DNA of 64,000 bases from Alicyclobacillus sp. ALC3 (GCF_028751195.1 NZ_CP066784.1:2108001-2172000); one strand, 5' to 3'; shown: positions 32,793 through 42,478, counted from the stretch's first letter. Numbers and translations: made by a program. The notes: generated by a model from the letters alone, not told the origin.

Positions 32793-34736
32793 TTAGACGG
32801 TAGTGGGCGGCGGTAGGTCGTTCGGTTCGCTGTCGTCTGCGCTGTGGTTAACACTTGCGCCCGACCCCGTCGCCTCGTCCCCAGTTTCCGTCGATGAGCC
32901 GGTAGCGTCTGTACCGATGGTCACCTCTGGGGAACCACCCAAGATGCCCCGGATTTCATCCTCGTCGACTGTCTCTCGTTCAAGCAGAGCGGCAGCCAAC
33001 GCGTCTAACTTAGCACGCTGCTCGGTCAAGATAGTACGCGTGCGCTCGTGGCACGATTCGATGATGGACTTCATCTCTTCGTCGATCTCATACGCTACAC
33101 GGTCGCTGTAGTTCTGCTCCGTCGAGAGGTCTTTGCCAAGAAAGACCTGACCTTGCCGGCTGCCAAACTGCATGGGACCGAGCTTTTTGCTCATGCCGTA
33201 CTGAGTGACCATCTGCCGCGCGATTTCAGTAACTCGTTCGAGATCGTTCGACGCGCCGGTGCTGATTTCGCCAAGGACAATCTCCTCGGCCACTCGGCCA
33301 CCGAGCAGGCCGCAGATGCGGTCCAGCATTTCTTGCCGAGTCATAAAGTAGCGGTCCTCTTTGGGCAGCGTCACAGTGTACCCACCGGCCATGCCGCGCG
33401 GGACAATCGTTACTTTGTGCACGGTCTCCGCGTTTTGGACAAAGAAGCCGATGACTGCGTGACCAGATTCGTGGAACGCGACGAGCTTTCGCTCGTGGTC
33501 CGTGATAACGCGACTACGTTTCTCCGGTCCCGCCATGACACGGTCAATCGCTTCATCGATTTCGCCCCAATGAATTTGCGATGACTGCCGTCTCGCCGCG
33601 ATTAACGCCGCTTCGTTCAAGACATTCTCGAGGTCGGCGCCGGTGAACCCTGGTGTGCGTTTGGCCACCACATCGAACTTCACATCCGGAGCAAACGGCT
33701 TGTTTCTGGCGTGCACGTGCAGAATCTCTTCGCGGCCTTTGACATCCGGACGATTGACGATGATCTGTCGGTCAATTCGGCCAGGCCGCAACAGTGCCGG
33801 GTCGAGGATATCCGGTCGGTTTGTCGCAGCGATGATAATAATGCCCTCGTTACCCGAGAACCCGTCCATCTCGACAAGCAACTGGTTCAGCGTCTGTTCG
33901 CGTTCGTCGTGCCCACCGCCAAGGCCTGCGCCGCGGTGACGACCGACGGCGTCAATTTCGTCGATGAAGATGATGCACGGCGCATTTTTCTTCGCCGTCT
34001 CAAACAAGTCGCGCACGCGGGAAGCACCGACGCCCACGAACATCTCGACAAAGTCAGAACCACTGATGGTAAAAAAGGGAACGCCGGCTTCGCCAGCGAC
34101 TGCGCGAGCCAACAGAGTCTTACCTGTACCAGGCGGTCCGACAAGGAGCACACCTTTGGGGATACGCGCCCCGAGGACCGAGAATCGCTTTGGGTCTTTC
34201 AGAAAATCCACAATCTCTTCAAGCTCGGTCTTTTCTTCGTCGGCACCAGCGACATCACGGAACGTGACCCGCCGCTTTTCTTCCGAGTAGAGTTTGGCTC
34301 GACTCTTGCCGAAGTTCATCACCCGGCTCCCGCCGCCCTGCGCCTGATTAAAGAGGAAGAACATCATCACAAACAACAGGATGAACGGTATGACCGACTC
34401 CAGGAAGCTGACCCAGACGGACGTCTTTGGTTGTGGCAAGACGTCGATAGACACGCCGTGAGACGTCAGCCAACCTTGAATGTTGTAGCTTCCGTCGTCC
34501 AGGGCAAGCGTTGTAAACTTCTTGCCACCTTGCAGCGACCCATCTATCTGAACGGTAAGCCCCTGTGGTGTCAATGTGACCGGTCCGGAAATCTGCTTTT
34601 GGTTGACATCACTGACAAATTGACTGTAAGTGATGGACTGCCGGGTGTGATCCTGGCCAGTAATGTAATTCACCACGCCGACGATTGCCAGCAGGATGAT
34701 CACATAGAAAATGATGCTGCGGTAAAAACGGTTCAT
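32793..34736 (-). CDS. ftsH: ATP-dependent zinc metalloprotease FtsH
   Basis: This 647-residue membrane AAA+ protease has membrane helices at about 7-25 and 110-130 flanking an extracytoplasmic loop. Walker A GPPGTGKT is at 200-207 and the zinc site HESGH at 422-426. The C-terminal tail is Thr/Ser/Asp-rich and probably disordered. It degrades membrane and regulatory proteins and is needed for sporulation in B. subtilis. Confidence 0.98.
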   Translation of the reverse strand: MNRFYRSIIFYVIILLAIVGVVNYITGQDHTRQSITYSQFVSDVNQKQISGPVTLTPQGLTVQIDGSLQGGKKFTTLALDDGSYNIQGWLTSHGVSIDVLPQPKTSVWVSFLESVIPFILLFVMMFFLFNQAQGGGSRVMNFGKSRAKLYSEEKRRVTFRDVAGADEEKTELEEIVDFLKDPKRFSVLGARIPKGVLLVGPPGTGKTLLARAVAGEAGVPFFTISGSDFVEMFVGVGASRVRDLFETAKKNAPCIIFIDEIDAVGRHRGAGLGGGHDEREQTLNQLLVEMDGFSGNEGIIIIAATNRPDILDPALLRPGRIDRQIIVNRPDVKGREEILHVHARNKPFAPDVKFDVVAKRTPGFTGADLENVLNEAALIAARRQSSQIHWGEIDEAIDRVMAGPEKRSRVITDHERKLVAFHESGHAVIGFFVQNAETVHKVTIVPRGMAGGYTVTLPKEDRYFMTRQEMLDRICGLLGGRVAEEIVLGEISTGASNDLERVTEIARQMVTQYGMSKKLGPMQFGSRQGQVFLGKDLSTEQNYSDRVAYEIDEEMKSIIESCHERTRTILTEQRAKLDALAAALLERETVDEDEIRGILGGSPEVTIGTDATGSSTETGDEATGSGASVNHSADDSEPNDLPPPTTV

Positions 34737-34767
34737 GCCTTACCTCCTCCCGGTCCATAGCAGAGTC

Positions 34768-34776
34768 ATTGTACCA
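34768..34776 (-). promoter_or_regulatory. Extended -10 promoter for ftsH
   Basis: The minus strand reads TGGTACAAT, an extended -10, about 30 bp before the ftsH start. The -35 (TTGTCT, 19 bp away) is weak. Confidence 0.5.
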
Positions 34777-34827
34777 CACTGAGAGTGGGCAAAGACAACG
34801 CGTCAAGGCGCTTAGGCAGATTCAATG

Positions 34828-35367
34828 TCAATGTTCATAGACTTCGCGTTTGAGAACCCCCACATAGGGAAGGTTGCGATAGCGCTCAGCGTGATCGAGC
34901 CCGTAGCCGACAATGAATTCATTCGGTACTGTAAAGCCGCAGTAGTCCGGTGTGATGTCGACCGAGCGACCGCCGGGTTTGTCAAAAATCGCAGCAATCT
35001 TGACGGACGCCGCGCGTCTGTGAACCAGTACGTCCCGCAGGTACGCCAATGTTAAGCCGGTGTCGACAATATCCTCGACGACCACGACGTGACGTCCTTC
35101 CAGAGGACGATCGAGGTCCTTCATAATACGGACAACTCCGGACGACTTGGAGGACGCGCCGTAGCTCGAAATCGCCATAAAGTCGATTTCCAGCGGAATT
35201 TCTACCGCCCGAACCAAGTCCGCGATAAACATACAGGCACCTTTTAGGATCCCGATGAACAGTGGGTTTTTGTCCGCATAATCACGGGCAATGTCGGCGC
35301 CAAGCTGCGCGGTGCGGTTTCGAATTTCTTCCTCTGTAACTAACACGCGTTCTAAATGTGGATGCAT
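34828..35367 (-). CDS. hpt: Hypoxanthine phosphoribosyltransferase
   Basis: This 179-residue purine salvage enzyme has the PRPP-binding motif [13 protein letters not shown], the PRTase signature, and a C-terminal [20 protein letters not shown] stretch typical of HPRT. AGGAGG precedes the ATG. It sits between tilS and ftsH; in B. subtilis HprT and TilS act together as activators of ftsH. Confidence 0.97.
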   Translation of the reverse strand: MHPHLERVLVTEEEIRNRTAQLGADIARDYADKNPLFIGILKGACMFIADLVRAVEIPLEIDFMAISSYGASSKSSGVVRIMKDLDRPLEGRHVVVVEDIVDTGLTLAYLRDVLVHRRAASVKIAAIFDKPGGRSVDITPDYCGFTVPNEFIVGYGLDHAERYRNLPYVGVLKREVYEH

Positions 35368-35447
35368 GTAAACCTCCTGATGTGACTCACCTTCACCTTA
35401 GCATACGTCGTTTTCCCCAGTAGATGTACCCTTTGTACACCGAGAAA

Positions 35448-36905
35448 TCAGCGCGGCGCAGAGACCGACGCATCCCGAACCATGAAAGGATAGGCGCGAA
35501 TTACGTATCCATCCTTATCGCTGTCTCGCACCAGATGGGCTGCGGATCGACGTACACCCGGTACCCACAGCACTTCAGTGTCTAACCAAAAGACGGGCCA
35601 CTGCTCGCGCAAGCGCCTAGGTACCTTTGCATCGACAAACACATCCTGAAGTTTCTTGTGTCCGCCGCCTTCCAGCAACATCCGGTCGCCAGCACAAGGA
35701 GTTTTCAAGGTCAATTGGCCAATCTGCGGTATGTAGGCTTCAAATGCAACGCGCGCCTGGGCACCACGCTCGTGCCAGGTTTCACACGTGAACCGCCAAC
35801 TCCAGGCTGGGGGGGTTCGAACCAGTTCTTTGACAGCACCGCTCAGAAGCTGCCAAGTCTCTTCGTAGTGAGCTTCTCCCTCGCCCACTGCCACACTTTG
35901 GCGCTCGAGCCAGAGGAACTCGTATTCCCGGCGAACCAACAGGGTGGGATCAAGGAGGAACTCACTCGAAGGGGTTTCCGCCGTCGCGATGTGCAGGATC
36001 TGTTCCACATGCGCAAAGGAAATTGGGCCGGATTCCAAGCAATATAATAGTATTTGAATCATTCGACGTTGTAAAGGACGCGCTGCCCGCGCGAAGGACG
36101 TGAGGTCGATGCGAGCGCGTCCAACTTGAACAAGCGCCGTGGACGCGAGGAGGGTGTGTGCCTCTTGGTCGAGCCAGGCGTCCTCTTCCTGCACGATGCG
36201 TGAAAACGTCGCAATGTGCTCAGCTGCCCGCGGCTCAATCTGCTTTAGTGCCGGTACAACCGTGTGGCGCAGGACATTTCGAGTAAACTGAAGCGAAGAA
36301 TTGCTGGCGTCTTCAGCGTACGGAACGCTGTACTCGCTTGCATAAGCATAGATGTCGGTCTTTTCAACAGTCAACATCGGGCGCAACCACAAGAGACCAA
36401 GTCTCGTCCCCCGGTCCCGCATCCCCCCCACGCCGGTGCCTCCGGTGCCGCGAAGCAGCCGCCACAACACAGTTTCGAGTTGGTCGTCCGCGTGATGCGC
36501 AAGGCACACAGCGGATGCCCCGACGGACCGCGCCGCCTTAACGAGGGCAGCGTAGCGCAATTGCCGCAGGTCCGCTTCGAGCCCCTTACTGTCACTCGCG
36601 AGAACGGTGTCTTTGTCGACGTGCGACACCACCGAGGAAACGCCGAGCGTGTGACAGAACGATTCAACCAATCGAGCGTCATCGTCAGCCTCTAGGCGCA
36701 CGTGGTGGTGAACGTGCAGCACGGTAATCAACTGGCGCTCTGCCCCGTATAAGGAACACAGAACGTGCAACAGCACCATCGAGTCGACCCCGCCCGACAC
36801 AGCGATGCAGAGCGGCTGTCTTAGAAGTGATTGTCCATCCGCCCCTATGCCTTCACGCGCTACAAACCGTTTCACTGCAGTCACCACGTTCTGTGCCTGT
36901 GGCAA
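35448..36905 (-). CDS. tilS: tRNA(Ile)-lysidine synthetase
   Basis: TilS converts C34 of the CAU-anticodon tRNA-Ile to lysidine. The PP-loop SGGVDS is at 37-42, and CLAHHADDQLETVLWRLLRG is the second conserved motif. The C-terminal domain has LLEGGGHKKLQDVFVD. The TTG start at 36905 is preferred: AGGAGG lies nine bases upstream and homologues begin near here. A longer frame to 37037 would overlap the kinase gene by 70 bp and adds a Cys/Gly-rich stretch unlike TilS. Length 485 residues. Confidence 0.94.
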   Translation of the reverse strand: MPQAQNVVTAVKRFVAREGIGADGQSLLRQPLCIAVSGGVDSMVLLHVLCSLYGAERQLITVLHVHHHVRLEADDDARLVESFCHTLGVSSVVSHVDKDTVLASDSKGLEADLRQLRYAALVKAARSVGASAVCLAHHADDQLETVLWRLLRGTGGTGVGGMRDRGTRLGLLWLRPMLTVEKTDIYAYASEYSVPYAEDASNSSLQFTRNVLRHTVVPALKQIEPRAAEHIATFSRIVQEEDAWLDQEAHTLLASTALVQVGRARIDLTSFARAARPLQRRMIQILLYCLESGPISFAHVEQILHIATAETPSSEFLLDPTLLVRREYEFLWLERQSVAVGEGEAHYEETWQLLSGAVKELVRTPPAWSWRFTCETWHERGAQARVAFEAYIPQIGQLTLKTPCAGDRMLLEGGGHKKLQDVFVDAKVPRRLREQWPVFWLDTEVLWVPGVRRSAAHLVRDSDKDGYVIRAYPFMVRDASVSAPR

Positions 36906-36967
36906 CGTCTGAAGCCTCCTCGTAGTGGTTGCCACTATTCTACCAAAACAACCGACTATGGCACGAC

Positions 36968-37951
36968 TTACAACAACTGCCCCCACGCGGCCACAGCCAT
37001 GACCGCCGCAGTGCCAAGGGACAACCACATCAGCCACTCTGACCAGTCCCGCCCGGATTTGGCCGCGCTTCGTCGAGCGCCCGCTCTAGGCCTGGTAGCC
37101 GCAGTCGAGACAGACCCGCTTGCTCCGGCGTGAGCCCGCGGTTTATGCAGTGCGCTAGCGCGCACTCGCCGAGTCTCGACGGGCACAGTCGCCAACCTTC
37201 TTAAAGCGTCCTCTGCGTCGCGAATCTGCCCTGTCAGGGCCTCGACCAGCCAAGCGCACAGCGCGTTGTCACCGCGTCTGCGCACGACCTTCAACAACCA
37301 CTCCTGACGCTCCGAGACACTCTGCTGAAACACTAAATTCGGCGGCTGGGACTCATTCGTAAACAACCACACCAATGCGATGGCAGCGACATCATAGGCA
37401 GCATCAGCCTGTCGGTTACCGAATCCCCAGAAACCGCGGTCATAAATGGGCGTAAACTGGCGCACGGACCGTCCGAACGCGGTGACGCCGCCAACATCGA
37501 CAAACCGCACATTAAGGTGAGGCGTAATCGCGACTAGCAGGTTCTCTGGCTTCACATCACAAAATGCGTAGCCCGTCCGGTGGAGCGCCGCTAGGCCTTC
37601 AAGAGTCAGCTTGAGAACCAGCCGCGCGTCCGCGCTGCCGAGCGTCGGAACGACATCTTTCAACGGCCGGCCAGGAACTGACTCCATCACGTAGAAATAG
37701 AGCCCAGCGGGCTCTATGCCGTCATCGATCGCGATTGGAGTGGGAAAATGCGGGCACAGCTTGCCCGCTCGCTCGAGCAGTCCCCACTCCATTGCTGCGT
37801 CTTCCGCTGTAGCGCACACTTTCATCGCCGCGCGACCTCGTGAGGTATGCACGAGGTAGACAGCACCGTTTGCACCTTCGCCAAGGAGTTTGACCACATC
37901 TAGAGAGAGCTTGCTCCACTTGCCGTTGATGCGCGTCCCAGGTGCCAGCAT
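36968..37951 (-). CDS. yabT: Serine/threonine protein kinase, YabT-like, membrane-anchored
   Basis: This 327-residue protein has an N-terminal kinase fold and a C-terminal membrane helix (WLMWLSLGTAAVMAVAAW). The glycine loop is GEGANGAVYLV, the ATP lysine is in AAMKVC, and the catalytic loop is YAFCDVKPENLL, where HRD is replaced by FCD but Asp and Asn are kept. The DFG position reads VDVGG. A basic Arg/Ala/Ser linker joins the kinase and helix. B. subtilis YabT is a DNA-sensing sporulation kinase with the same neighbours. Confidence 0.9.
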   Translation of the reverse strand: MLAPGTRINGKWSKLSLDVVKLLGEGANGAVYLVHTSRGRAAMKVCATAEDAAMEWGLLERAGKLCPHFPTPIAIDDGIEPAGLYFYVMESVPGRPLKDVVPTLGSADARLVLKLTLEGLAALHRTGYAFCDVKPENLLVAITPHLNVRFVDVGGVTAFGRSVRQFTPIYDRGFWGFGNRQADAAYDVAAIALVWLFTNESQPPNLVFQQSVSERQEWLLKVVRRRGDNALCAWLVEALTGQIRDAEDALRRLATVPVETRRVRASALHKPRAHAGASGSVSTAATRPRAGARRSAAKSGRDWSEWLMWLSLGTAAVMAVAAWGQLL

Positions 37952-37977
37952 CCGCCCCCCACCTTTGTCCTAGGCTG

Positions 37978-38715
37978 TTAGCTTCCGGTTGCATCTGAAC
38001 CGCGCGGCCCGTCCTCTTCGTCTGCAGTTTGACTCCGTTTGACGTCAAACCGCAAAATCGCGGCATCGATCGCGGGTCCCGTCGGGGTTCCGCCGCGAGC
38101 GGTCAGCATGCCGGAGAGCGCATCGAGGTTCAGGTTGGGCGTAAACTCTGAGACCACACGAGTGATTTCGTCGCCACTGCCTGGAAACGCAATCACAGCT
38201 ACTTCACTCTCGCCTTCGCGGGCCTGCAAGCTCAAGTTCAAGTCACGCAACGCTTCCCGCACCGTGCCCATCTTGTCCTTCATGCTGGCACTCGTGTCGA
38301 CGCAGACGACGAGTTCTAGTCGAACAGCCTCCTCAAGGCGGTCGACCACCTGCATGACTTTGGAACGCTGGGCTGGTGGGAGGTCAATCGTGTCCTTTCC
38401 AATCACTTCTTGCAGTTGCTCGCTGACAACCTGTTGCAAGGTCAACTGCATAGTCTGATGCGTCAGCATCTGTGCGGTCGCGGACAGCTCAGCGGGACGA
38501 ACAATGCGACACATGCCACCGCCAGCATCCGCGATCGACATCGCTTCCTCCTGGCCCTTTTGCCCCATTTCCCCGCCGTCGACCACGCCGACAACATTGA
38601 CTGTCACGCCACGCCGCTTAGCGCGCGCGGAAGCGTCTACCGGGTCTTCCCCAACATTTGAAAAACCGTCAGTGATTACGAGAATCTGTCGAATGGAAGG
38701 CGTATGGTCCGCCAT
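37978..38715 (-). CDS. yabS: VWA-domain protein (YabS-like)
   Basis: This 245-residue protein has two von Willebrand A-like segments. The N-terminal one (QILVITDGFSNVG) keeps a TDG-type strand. The second (LELVVCVDTSASM) has the intact DxSxS metal site. A pI-lowering Asp/Glu tail ends it. The start at 38715 has GGGGGTG upstream. It lies between spoIIE and the YabT-like kinase as in B. subtilis; its role is unknown, probably metal-dependent protein binding during sporulation. Confidence 0.88.
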   Translation of the reverse strand: MADHTPSIRQILVITDGFSNVGEDPVDASARAKRRGVTVNVVGVVDGGEMGQKGQEEAMSIADAGGGMCRIVRPAELSATAQMLTHQTMQLTLQQVVSEQLQEVIGKDTIDLPPAQRSKVMQVVDRLEEAVRLELVVCVDTSASMKDKMGTVREALRDLNLSLQAREGESEVAVIAFPGSGDEITRVVSEFTPNLNLDALSGMLTARGGTPTGPAIDAAILRFDVKRSQTADEEDGPRGSDATGS

Positions 38716-38780
38716 GTAGACACCCCCAGTTGGTTTGCTAGCCAGTATAGACATCTTCTCTAGGGGTCATTCCAGTCACG

Positions 38781-41228
38781 TCACGCGCCCCTCCTTTTCT
38801 TTTCCTGTTTGCGCAGTCCAGTCACACCAGGCAGCTTAATTGCCGCCCACTCCGGCTGGTGACGGGCAATCCGAGCCACCACTACGGTCATGTCATCGTC
38901 AATCTGGCCATGGTTGATCGCGGCGGCCGCGTCGAGCAGCGTGTCTGCGATGGTCTGCGGGTCGCACTCGGACAAACCGGCAATCCGCTCGGCAAACCAC
39001 TCCTCCTTGTCGTACACGGCCGGTGCGTCGAACACCCCATCCGACATCAGCACCAACAAATCACCGTCCTGCAGTTGCTCGTGAATGGTCTGGACGTCGA
39101 TGTCTTGCAAGATCCCGATTGGCACATTGGCCCCTGCAACGCTTCTCACTTCCCCGTTCCGGCATAGGAAACTCGGAGCAGAGCCGATTTTGAGGAACTC
39201 TGCCCGCGCGCTAAACAGGTCGACGAGCGCCATGTCCAGCGTCGTAAACATCTCTTCGCGAGAGCGCAGGAGTAGCGTAGAGTTGATGGTCTTGATGGCC
39301 AGTTGCTCGTCAAACCCCGCTTTAAGCAGCTTCTTCAGCAGTTCCAGTGCGGCTTTTGACTCCTTTTGGGCACGCTCGCCGTTGCCCATGCCATCGCTCA
39401 CCGCAACGGCAAACCGTCCATTGTCCAGGTCCACCGACGCATAAGTGTCCCCCGAGACCAGTCGCCCGTCTCGGGCAACCGTTGCAGCTGCAGTCTCCAC
39501 GTCGTAGATGCGGGCAGACGTAAAGACACTCGTGCACGGACCTGGGTCGTCGTCGCCAAACACCTGTGTAACGGTGATGTTTTCCCCAACGATGCCGGAC
39601 AAAAGCGGCGCGATGACTCGTACGGAGTTGTCGTACGACCCTTGTGACGGCTGCGTGACTTCCACCTCGACTTTGCCTGGCTCGAGACTGACAATGTGGA
39701 CGTGATCGACATACAACCCCATTTGTTCCAATGCGTCGAGGATTTGGTCTTCCCCGGACCAAGATGACTCGTTGCCCTGTTCAATTTCCGAGGCAATACC
39801 GCGGATTACGTTTGCAACACCGGCCAACTGCGCCGTCACGAGGCTCCGCTGTTCCCGTAGTTTCGTGATCCACTTGGCGTCGCGGTCAGTCAGTTCTAGA
39901 TTGTTTCGGAGCACGCTCAGCATCGAGTCAAGGCGCACACAGCGTTCGCGAAGGTCTTGGGTGGCCGGCGTTTGCAGCCCCGGAGACTGCTCGAGTTTGG
40001 CAATCGTGTGCACCAATGCGTTGTACGTTGCCACACCTTCTCGCTCCCAGCACTTTGAGAGCATGGGGCAAGACGTACAGACGCTGTGCATCGCCGCTCC
40101 AACCATGTCCGAGAGCAACTGTTGGTCTGAAACCACCTGGCTTTCCCCGACTTCCGCGAAGGTCTCAGACAGTTCGTCGAAGACCTGACCCATCTCCTGC
40201 ACCTTTTCAAACAAGAGTGAACGGATCCGTCGCACGCGCTGCTGCTCGGATAACCGATGTTCTGCCGTCCCAGGGACAAACTCAGCGAGGAAGGCCCGGA
40301 GTTTCTTCGTACTGAGGAGGCAGAAGAGTGATGCCACGCCCGCCTCGATACAAGACAGAAAGAGAGCGTGCCAAGTGGGGTGGGCCGATGCTCCGAGCAG
40401 TCCCATACACAGCACGAAGACCAGACTGACGAGCCACCGCCCCGCGTCTTTAACGACACCGGACAATAGGCCAGCAAAGGACAGCACAGCAACGGAAGCA
40501 AGCGAGACAGAACCACTGAGCATCGACAAGATGCCAAGCACAACACTCCCGGTCACACTTGTCATCGGTCCCCCGACGACAGCGAGCATCAAGACGCTCC
40601 AGTCAACCGCCACCTGACTGATGACGACTCCACGTACTTCAAGACCTGACAGTCCCGCAATTACGGACCCTACAAAGATTGTCAGACTCATCCACTGATC
40701 CAGGCGGAGGTCGCGCGAGGTGATTCGGCCGGTCAACATCGGCAGCGACTGGATGAAGATTACTGTCAGGATGGTGACCAGGGCTCCTTCAGCAAGCGCG
40801 ATCATCACATCGTAACGCGTCCAGACGCTCCCGACAGCGGCAAGCCGTGCAGCCACGTCCACAAATCCCGCCAGGAACGGCACCCAGTGGATGTCAGGCC
40901 GGTGCTTCCGAAACAGCATTTTCCGAATCGTCAGATACAGCACCACAGACAGCGCCATGACTGTGGCTGTCCCAACACCGCCTTGCCAGTAAGCACCGAC
41001 CACAACCAGCAGACCTACCCAGTTGCGGCGGGATCCTAGAATCTCCATGAGTGCTGCGACGTAGGCGAGGCCAAACGGAGTGACTGCATGTTCGATGTTC
41101 GCGCGCCCTAGCAGAACAGCAAGTCCAGCCAGCAAGACGAGCCTCCCTACAGACTGACGACTTTGCTCCACGTCGGCCGTCCGGTACTCTGCCACCCATC
41201 CTGTCCGGATGGACATCCCGTCCGCCAT
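38781..41228 (-). CDS. spoIIE: Stage II sporulation protein E, PP2C phosphatase
   Basis: This 815-residue protein dephosphorylates SpoIIAA and so releases sigma-F in the forespore. Some ten membrane helices fill the first 300 residues. A central FtsZ-linked regulatory region follows (with CTSCPMLSKCW), then a C-terminal PP2C domain with AVSDGMGNGERA and VLMSDGVFDAP metal-binding motifs. The start at 41228 has GGAAGG upstream; an ATG 12 bp downstream is also possible. Its promoter has Spo0A-type features (see 41260-41365). Confidence 0.96.
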   Translation of the reverse strand: MADGMSIRTGWVAEYRTADVEQSRQSVGRLVLLAGLAVLLGRANIEHAVTPFGLAYVAALMEILGSRRNWVGLLVVVGAYWQGGVGTATVMALSVVLYLTIRKMLFRKHRPDIHWVPFLAGFVDVAARLAAVGSVWTRYDVMIALAEGALVTILTVIFIQSLPMLTGRITSRDLRLDQWMSLTIFVGSVIAGLSGLEVRGVVISQVAVDWSVLMLAVVGGPMTSVTGSVVLGILSMLSGSVSLASVAVLSFAGLLSGVVKDAGRWLVSLVFVLCMGLLGASAHPTWHALFLSCIEAGVASLFCLLSTKKLRAFLAEFVPGTAEHRLSEQQRVRRIRSLLFEKVQEMGQVFDELSETFAEVGESQVVSDQQLLSDMVGAAMHSVCTSCPMLSKCWEREGVATYNALVHTIAKLEQSPGLQTPATQDLRERCVRLDSMLSVLRNNLELTDRDAKWITKLREQRSLVTAQLAGVANVIRGIASEIEQGNESSWSGEDQILDALEQMGLYVDHVHIVSLEPGKVEVEVTQPSQGSYDNSVRVIAPLLSGIVGENITVTQVFGDDDPGPCTSVFTSARIYDVETAAATVARDGRLVSGDTYASVDLDNGRFAVAVSDGMGNGERAQKESKAALELLKKLLKAGFDEQLAIKTINSTLLLRSREEMFTTLDMALVDLFSARAEFLKIGSAPSFLCRNGEVRSVAGANVPIGILQDIDVQTIHEQLQDGDLLVLMSDGVFDAPAVYDKEEWFAERIAGLSECDPQTIADTLLDAAAAINHGQIDDDMTVVVARIARHQPEWAAIKLPGVTGLRKQEKKRRGA

Positions 41229-41259
41229 GTTTCCTTCCCCCTCCAAGCGATGTACGGCC

Positions 41260-41292
41260 ATTATACGGACCCGTCGCGACTAAGTTTGTCAA
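41260..41292 (-). promoter_or_regulatory. spoIIE promoter with 21-bp spacer
   Basis: On the minus strand consensus TTGACA (41287-41292) and TATAAT (41260-41265) are 21 bp apart. B. subtilis spoIIE and spoIIG also have consensus boxes with this abnormal spacing, and they need Spo0A~P to work with sigma-A. Confidence 0.85.
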
Positions 41293-41299
41293 ACCAAGG

Positions 41300-41365
41300 T
41301 GTCGAGCGAGACAAACTTTCCGACACGATTTCACGCCTTCGACAGGCTAACGCGACTGTTCGACG
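41300..41365. promoter_or_regulatory. Cluster of 0A-like boxes upstream of spoIIE
   Basis: Around the 0A box TGTCGAA there is one perfect site (TTCGACA on plus, 41338-41344) and three one-mismatch sites: TGTCGAG at 41300-41306, TCCGACA at 41319-41325, and TTCGACG at 41359-41365. They lie directly upstream of the -35 element. Confidence 0.75.
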
Positions 41366-41397
41366 GTAGATTCGCCCTACATTTTGGTGAATTCTCT

Positions 41398-41403
41398 TAT
41401 AAT
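41398..41403 (+). promoter_or_regulatory. Possible -10 element for the dCMP deaminase gene
   Basis: TATAAT stands 45 bp before the ATG at 41449 on the plus strand; no convincing -35 was found. The upstream 0A-like boxes could serve as an operator for this side too. Confidence 0.4.
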
Positions 41404-41448
41404 AAGAGCGGACACCGGGTTGTCCGGCAGCAGAGGAGGCGCGCAAGT

Positions 41449-41946
41449 ATGCCAATTACAGAGGACAAGCACCATTCGACACGGATGTCGTGGGACGAGT
41501 TCTTCGCGTCGCAAAGTCGGGTTATGGCGATGCGTTCGACATGCCAGCGACTGGCTGTGGGGTGTGTGATTGTTCGGGACAAGCGGATGATTGCCAGCGG
41601 CTACAACGGATCAATTCACGGAGATGAGCACTGTACGGACGTCGGTTGCAAAGTTGTCGACGGGCACTGTGTGCGCGCCATTCACGCGGAGCAAAATGCC
41701 CTTCTGCAGTGCGCGCGATTCGGCATTCCTGCGGAGGGGGCTGACCTGTATGTGACCCACCTGCCCTGCCTGCAGTGCACAAAGAACCTGATTCAGGCCG
41801 GCATTGCCGCCGTCTACTACGAAGAGTCATACCGCCCAGACCCGTACGCTCGACACCTGCTGGAAGTCGCCGGAATTCCGGTCGTCCAGGTGCGTAGTAA
41901 TTTAAACCTGTTAATTCATCGTTCTGGCAGTCGGACCGACGATTGA
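41449..41946 (+). CDS. dCMP deaminase family protein (ComEB-like)
   Basis: This 165-residue zinc deaminase has AIHAEQNALLQ (HAE, with zinc His and catalytic Glu) and LPCLQCTKNL (PCxxC zinc ligands), plus an inserted GDEHCTDVGCKVVDGHC segment with extra Cys/His that fits the second zinc site of dCMP deaminases. It makes dUMP for thymidylate. ATG at 41449 has GAGGAGG upstream; a longer frame from 41299 would run through the spoIIE promoter. Divergent from spoIIE, an arrangement not seen in B. subtilis. Confidence 0.93.
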   Translation: MPITEDKHHSTRMSWDEFFASQSRVMAMRSTCQRLAVGCVIVRDKRMIASGYNGSIHGDEHCTDVGCKVVDGHCVRAIHAEQNALLQCARFGIPAEGADLYVTHLPCLQCTKNLIQAGIAAVYYEESYRPDPYARHLLEVAGIPVVQVRSNLNLLIHRSGSRTDD

Positions 41947-42031
41947 GCGGGCGCACAGTCAAGCTGTGACGCGTATGCTATAGCATCAAGAACTGGAGCG
42001 GGGGTCCCGACTCTGTAGAAGAGGTGAGGTC

Positions 42032-42151
42032 ATGCCCCAGTGGCTATGTGTGCAGCTGCGCCGGGCCTTTCTCAATCACGATGCGCGATCAATCCAGATG
42101 CTTAACCAGGCGTTCTTTCGTTATCATGTCGCCAGGCAAGTCACACAGTGA
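42032..42151 (+). CDS. Small protein of unknown function (39 residues)
   Basis: ATG at 42032 follows GAGGTGAGG closely, and the frame MPQWLCVQLRRAFLNHDARS... continues to a stop at 42151. A strong hairpin terminator follows 15 bp later. The product is basic with an Arg/Leu/Gln amphipathic look. It has no recognised family and may be spurious; the ribosome binding site and terminator are the only support. It is the sole candidate gene in the 298-bp gap 41947-42244. Confidence 0.35.
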   Translation: MPQWLCVQLRRAFLNHDARSIQMLNQAFFRYHVARQVTQ

Positions 42152-42165
42152 CACCACCACCCAAA

Positions 42166-42209
42166 CGCAAAGGAGCTGCCCCCGCTTCGACGGGAGCAGC
42201 CCCTTTGCG
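42166..42209. terminator. Convergent (bidirectional) terminator
   Basis: The arms GCAAAGGAGCTGCC / GGAGCAGCCCCTTTGC pair around an inner CCCG/CGGG stem. It serves the minus-strand 68-residue gene and the plus-strand transcription unit. Confidence 0.75.
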
Positions 42210-42244
42210 CTCACACGCTGCCTGATTTGGCACATTCGTTCACG

Positions 42245-42451
42245 CTACGACGTTGCAGAAGCTGTGACCACGACCCCACGGAACTTCTCCATAATCCGGT
42301 GGAGAACATCGTGATCGACCGCGCCCAAGTTTGCTTTGTACATGTCGAGCGAGATATGACAACCATCGCGGTCGTCTTCCTCAGTAAACGTCAGCATCAC
42401 GAGTTCACCGCTTGTCAACTCGTACTGCAAGTAATAGGGAGTATCCGCCAC
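42245..42451 (-). CDS. Small conserved-looking protein of unknown function (68 residues)
   Basis: A GTG start at 42451 lies eight bases after AAGGAG. The product MADTPYYLQYELTSGELVML...FTEEDDRDGCHISLDMYKAN is acidic with a mixed strand/helix pattern, unlike a random frame. It sits 99 bp after the S1-domain gene, whose terminator separates them, and has its own hairpin after the stop. I do not recognise the family and make no functional claim. Confidence 0.75.
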   Translation of the reverse strand: MADTPYYLQYELTSGELVMLTFTEEDDRDGCHISLDMYKANLGAVDHDVLHRIMEKFRGVVVTASATS

Positions 42452-42478
42452 ACCATCCGCTCCTTTTCGCAGCTAATC

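Noticed and set aside
33711..34760. 349-codon plus-strand open frame
   Set aside because: Antisense to the clearly coding ftsH gene and without recognisable motifs.
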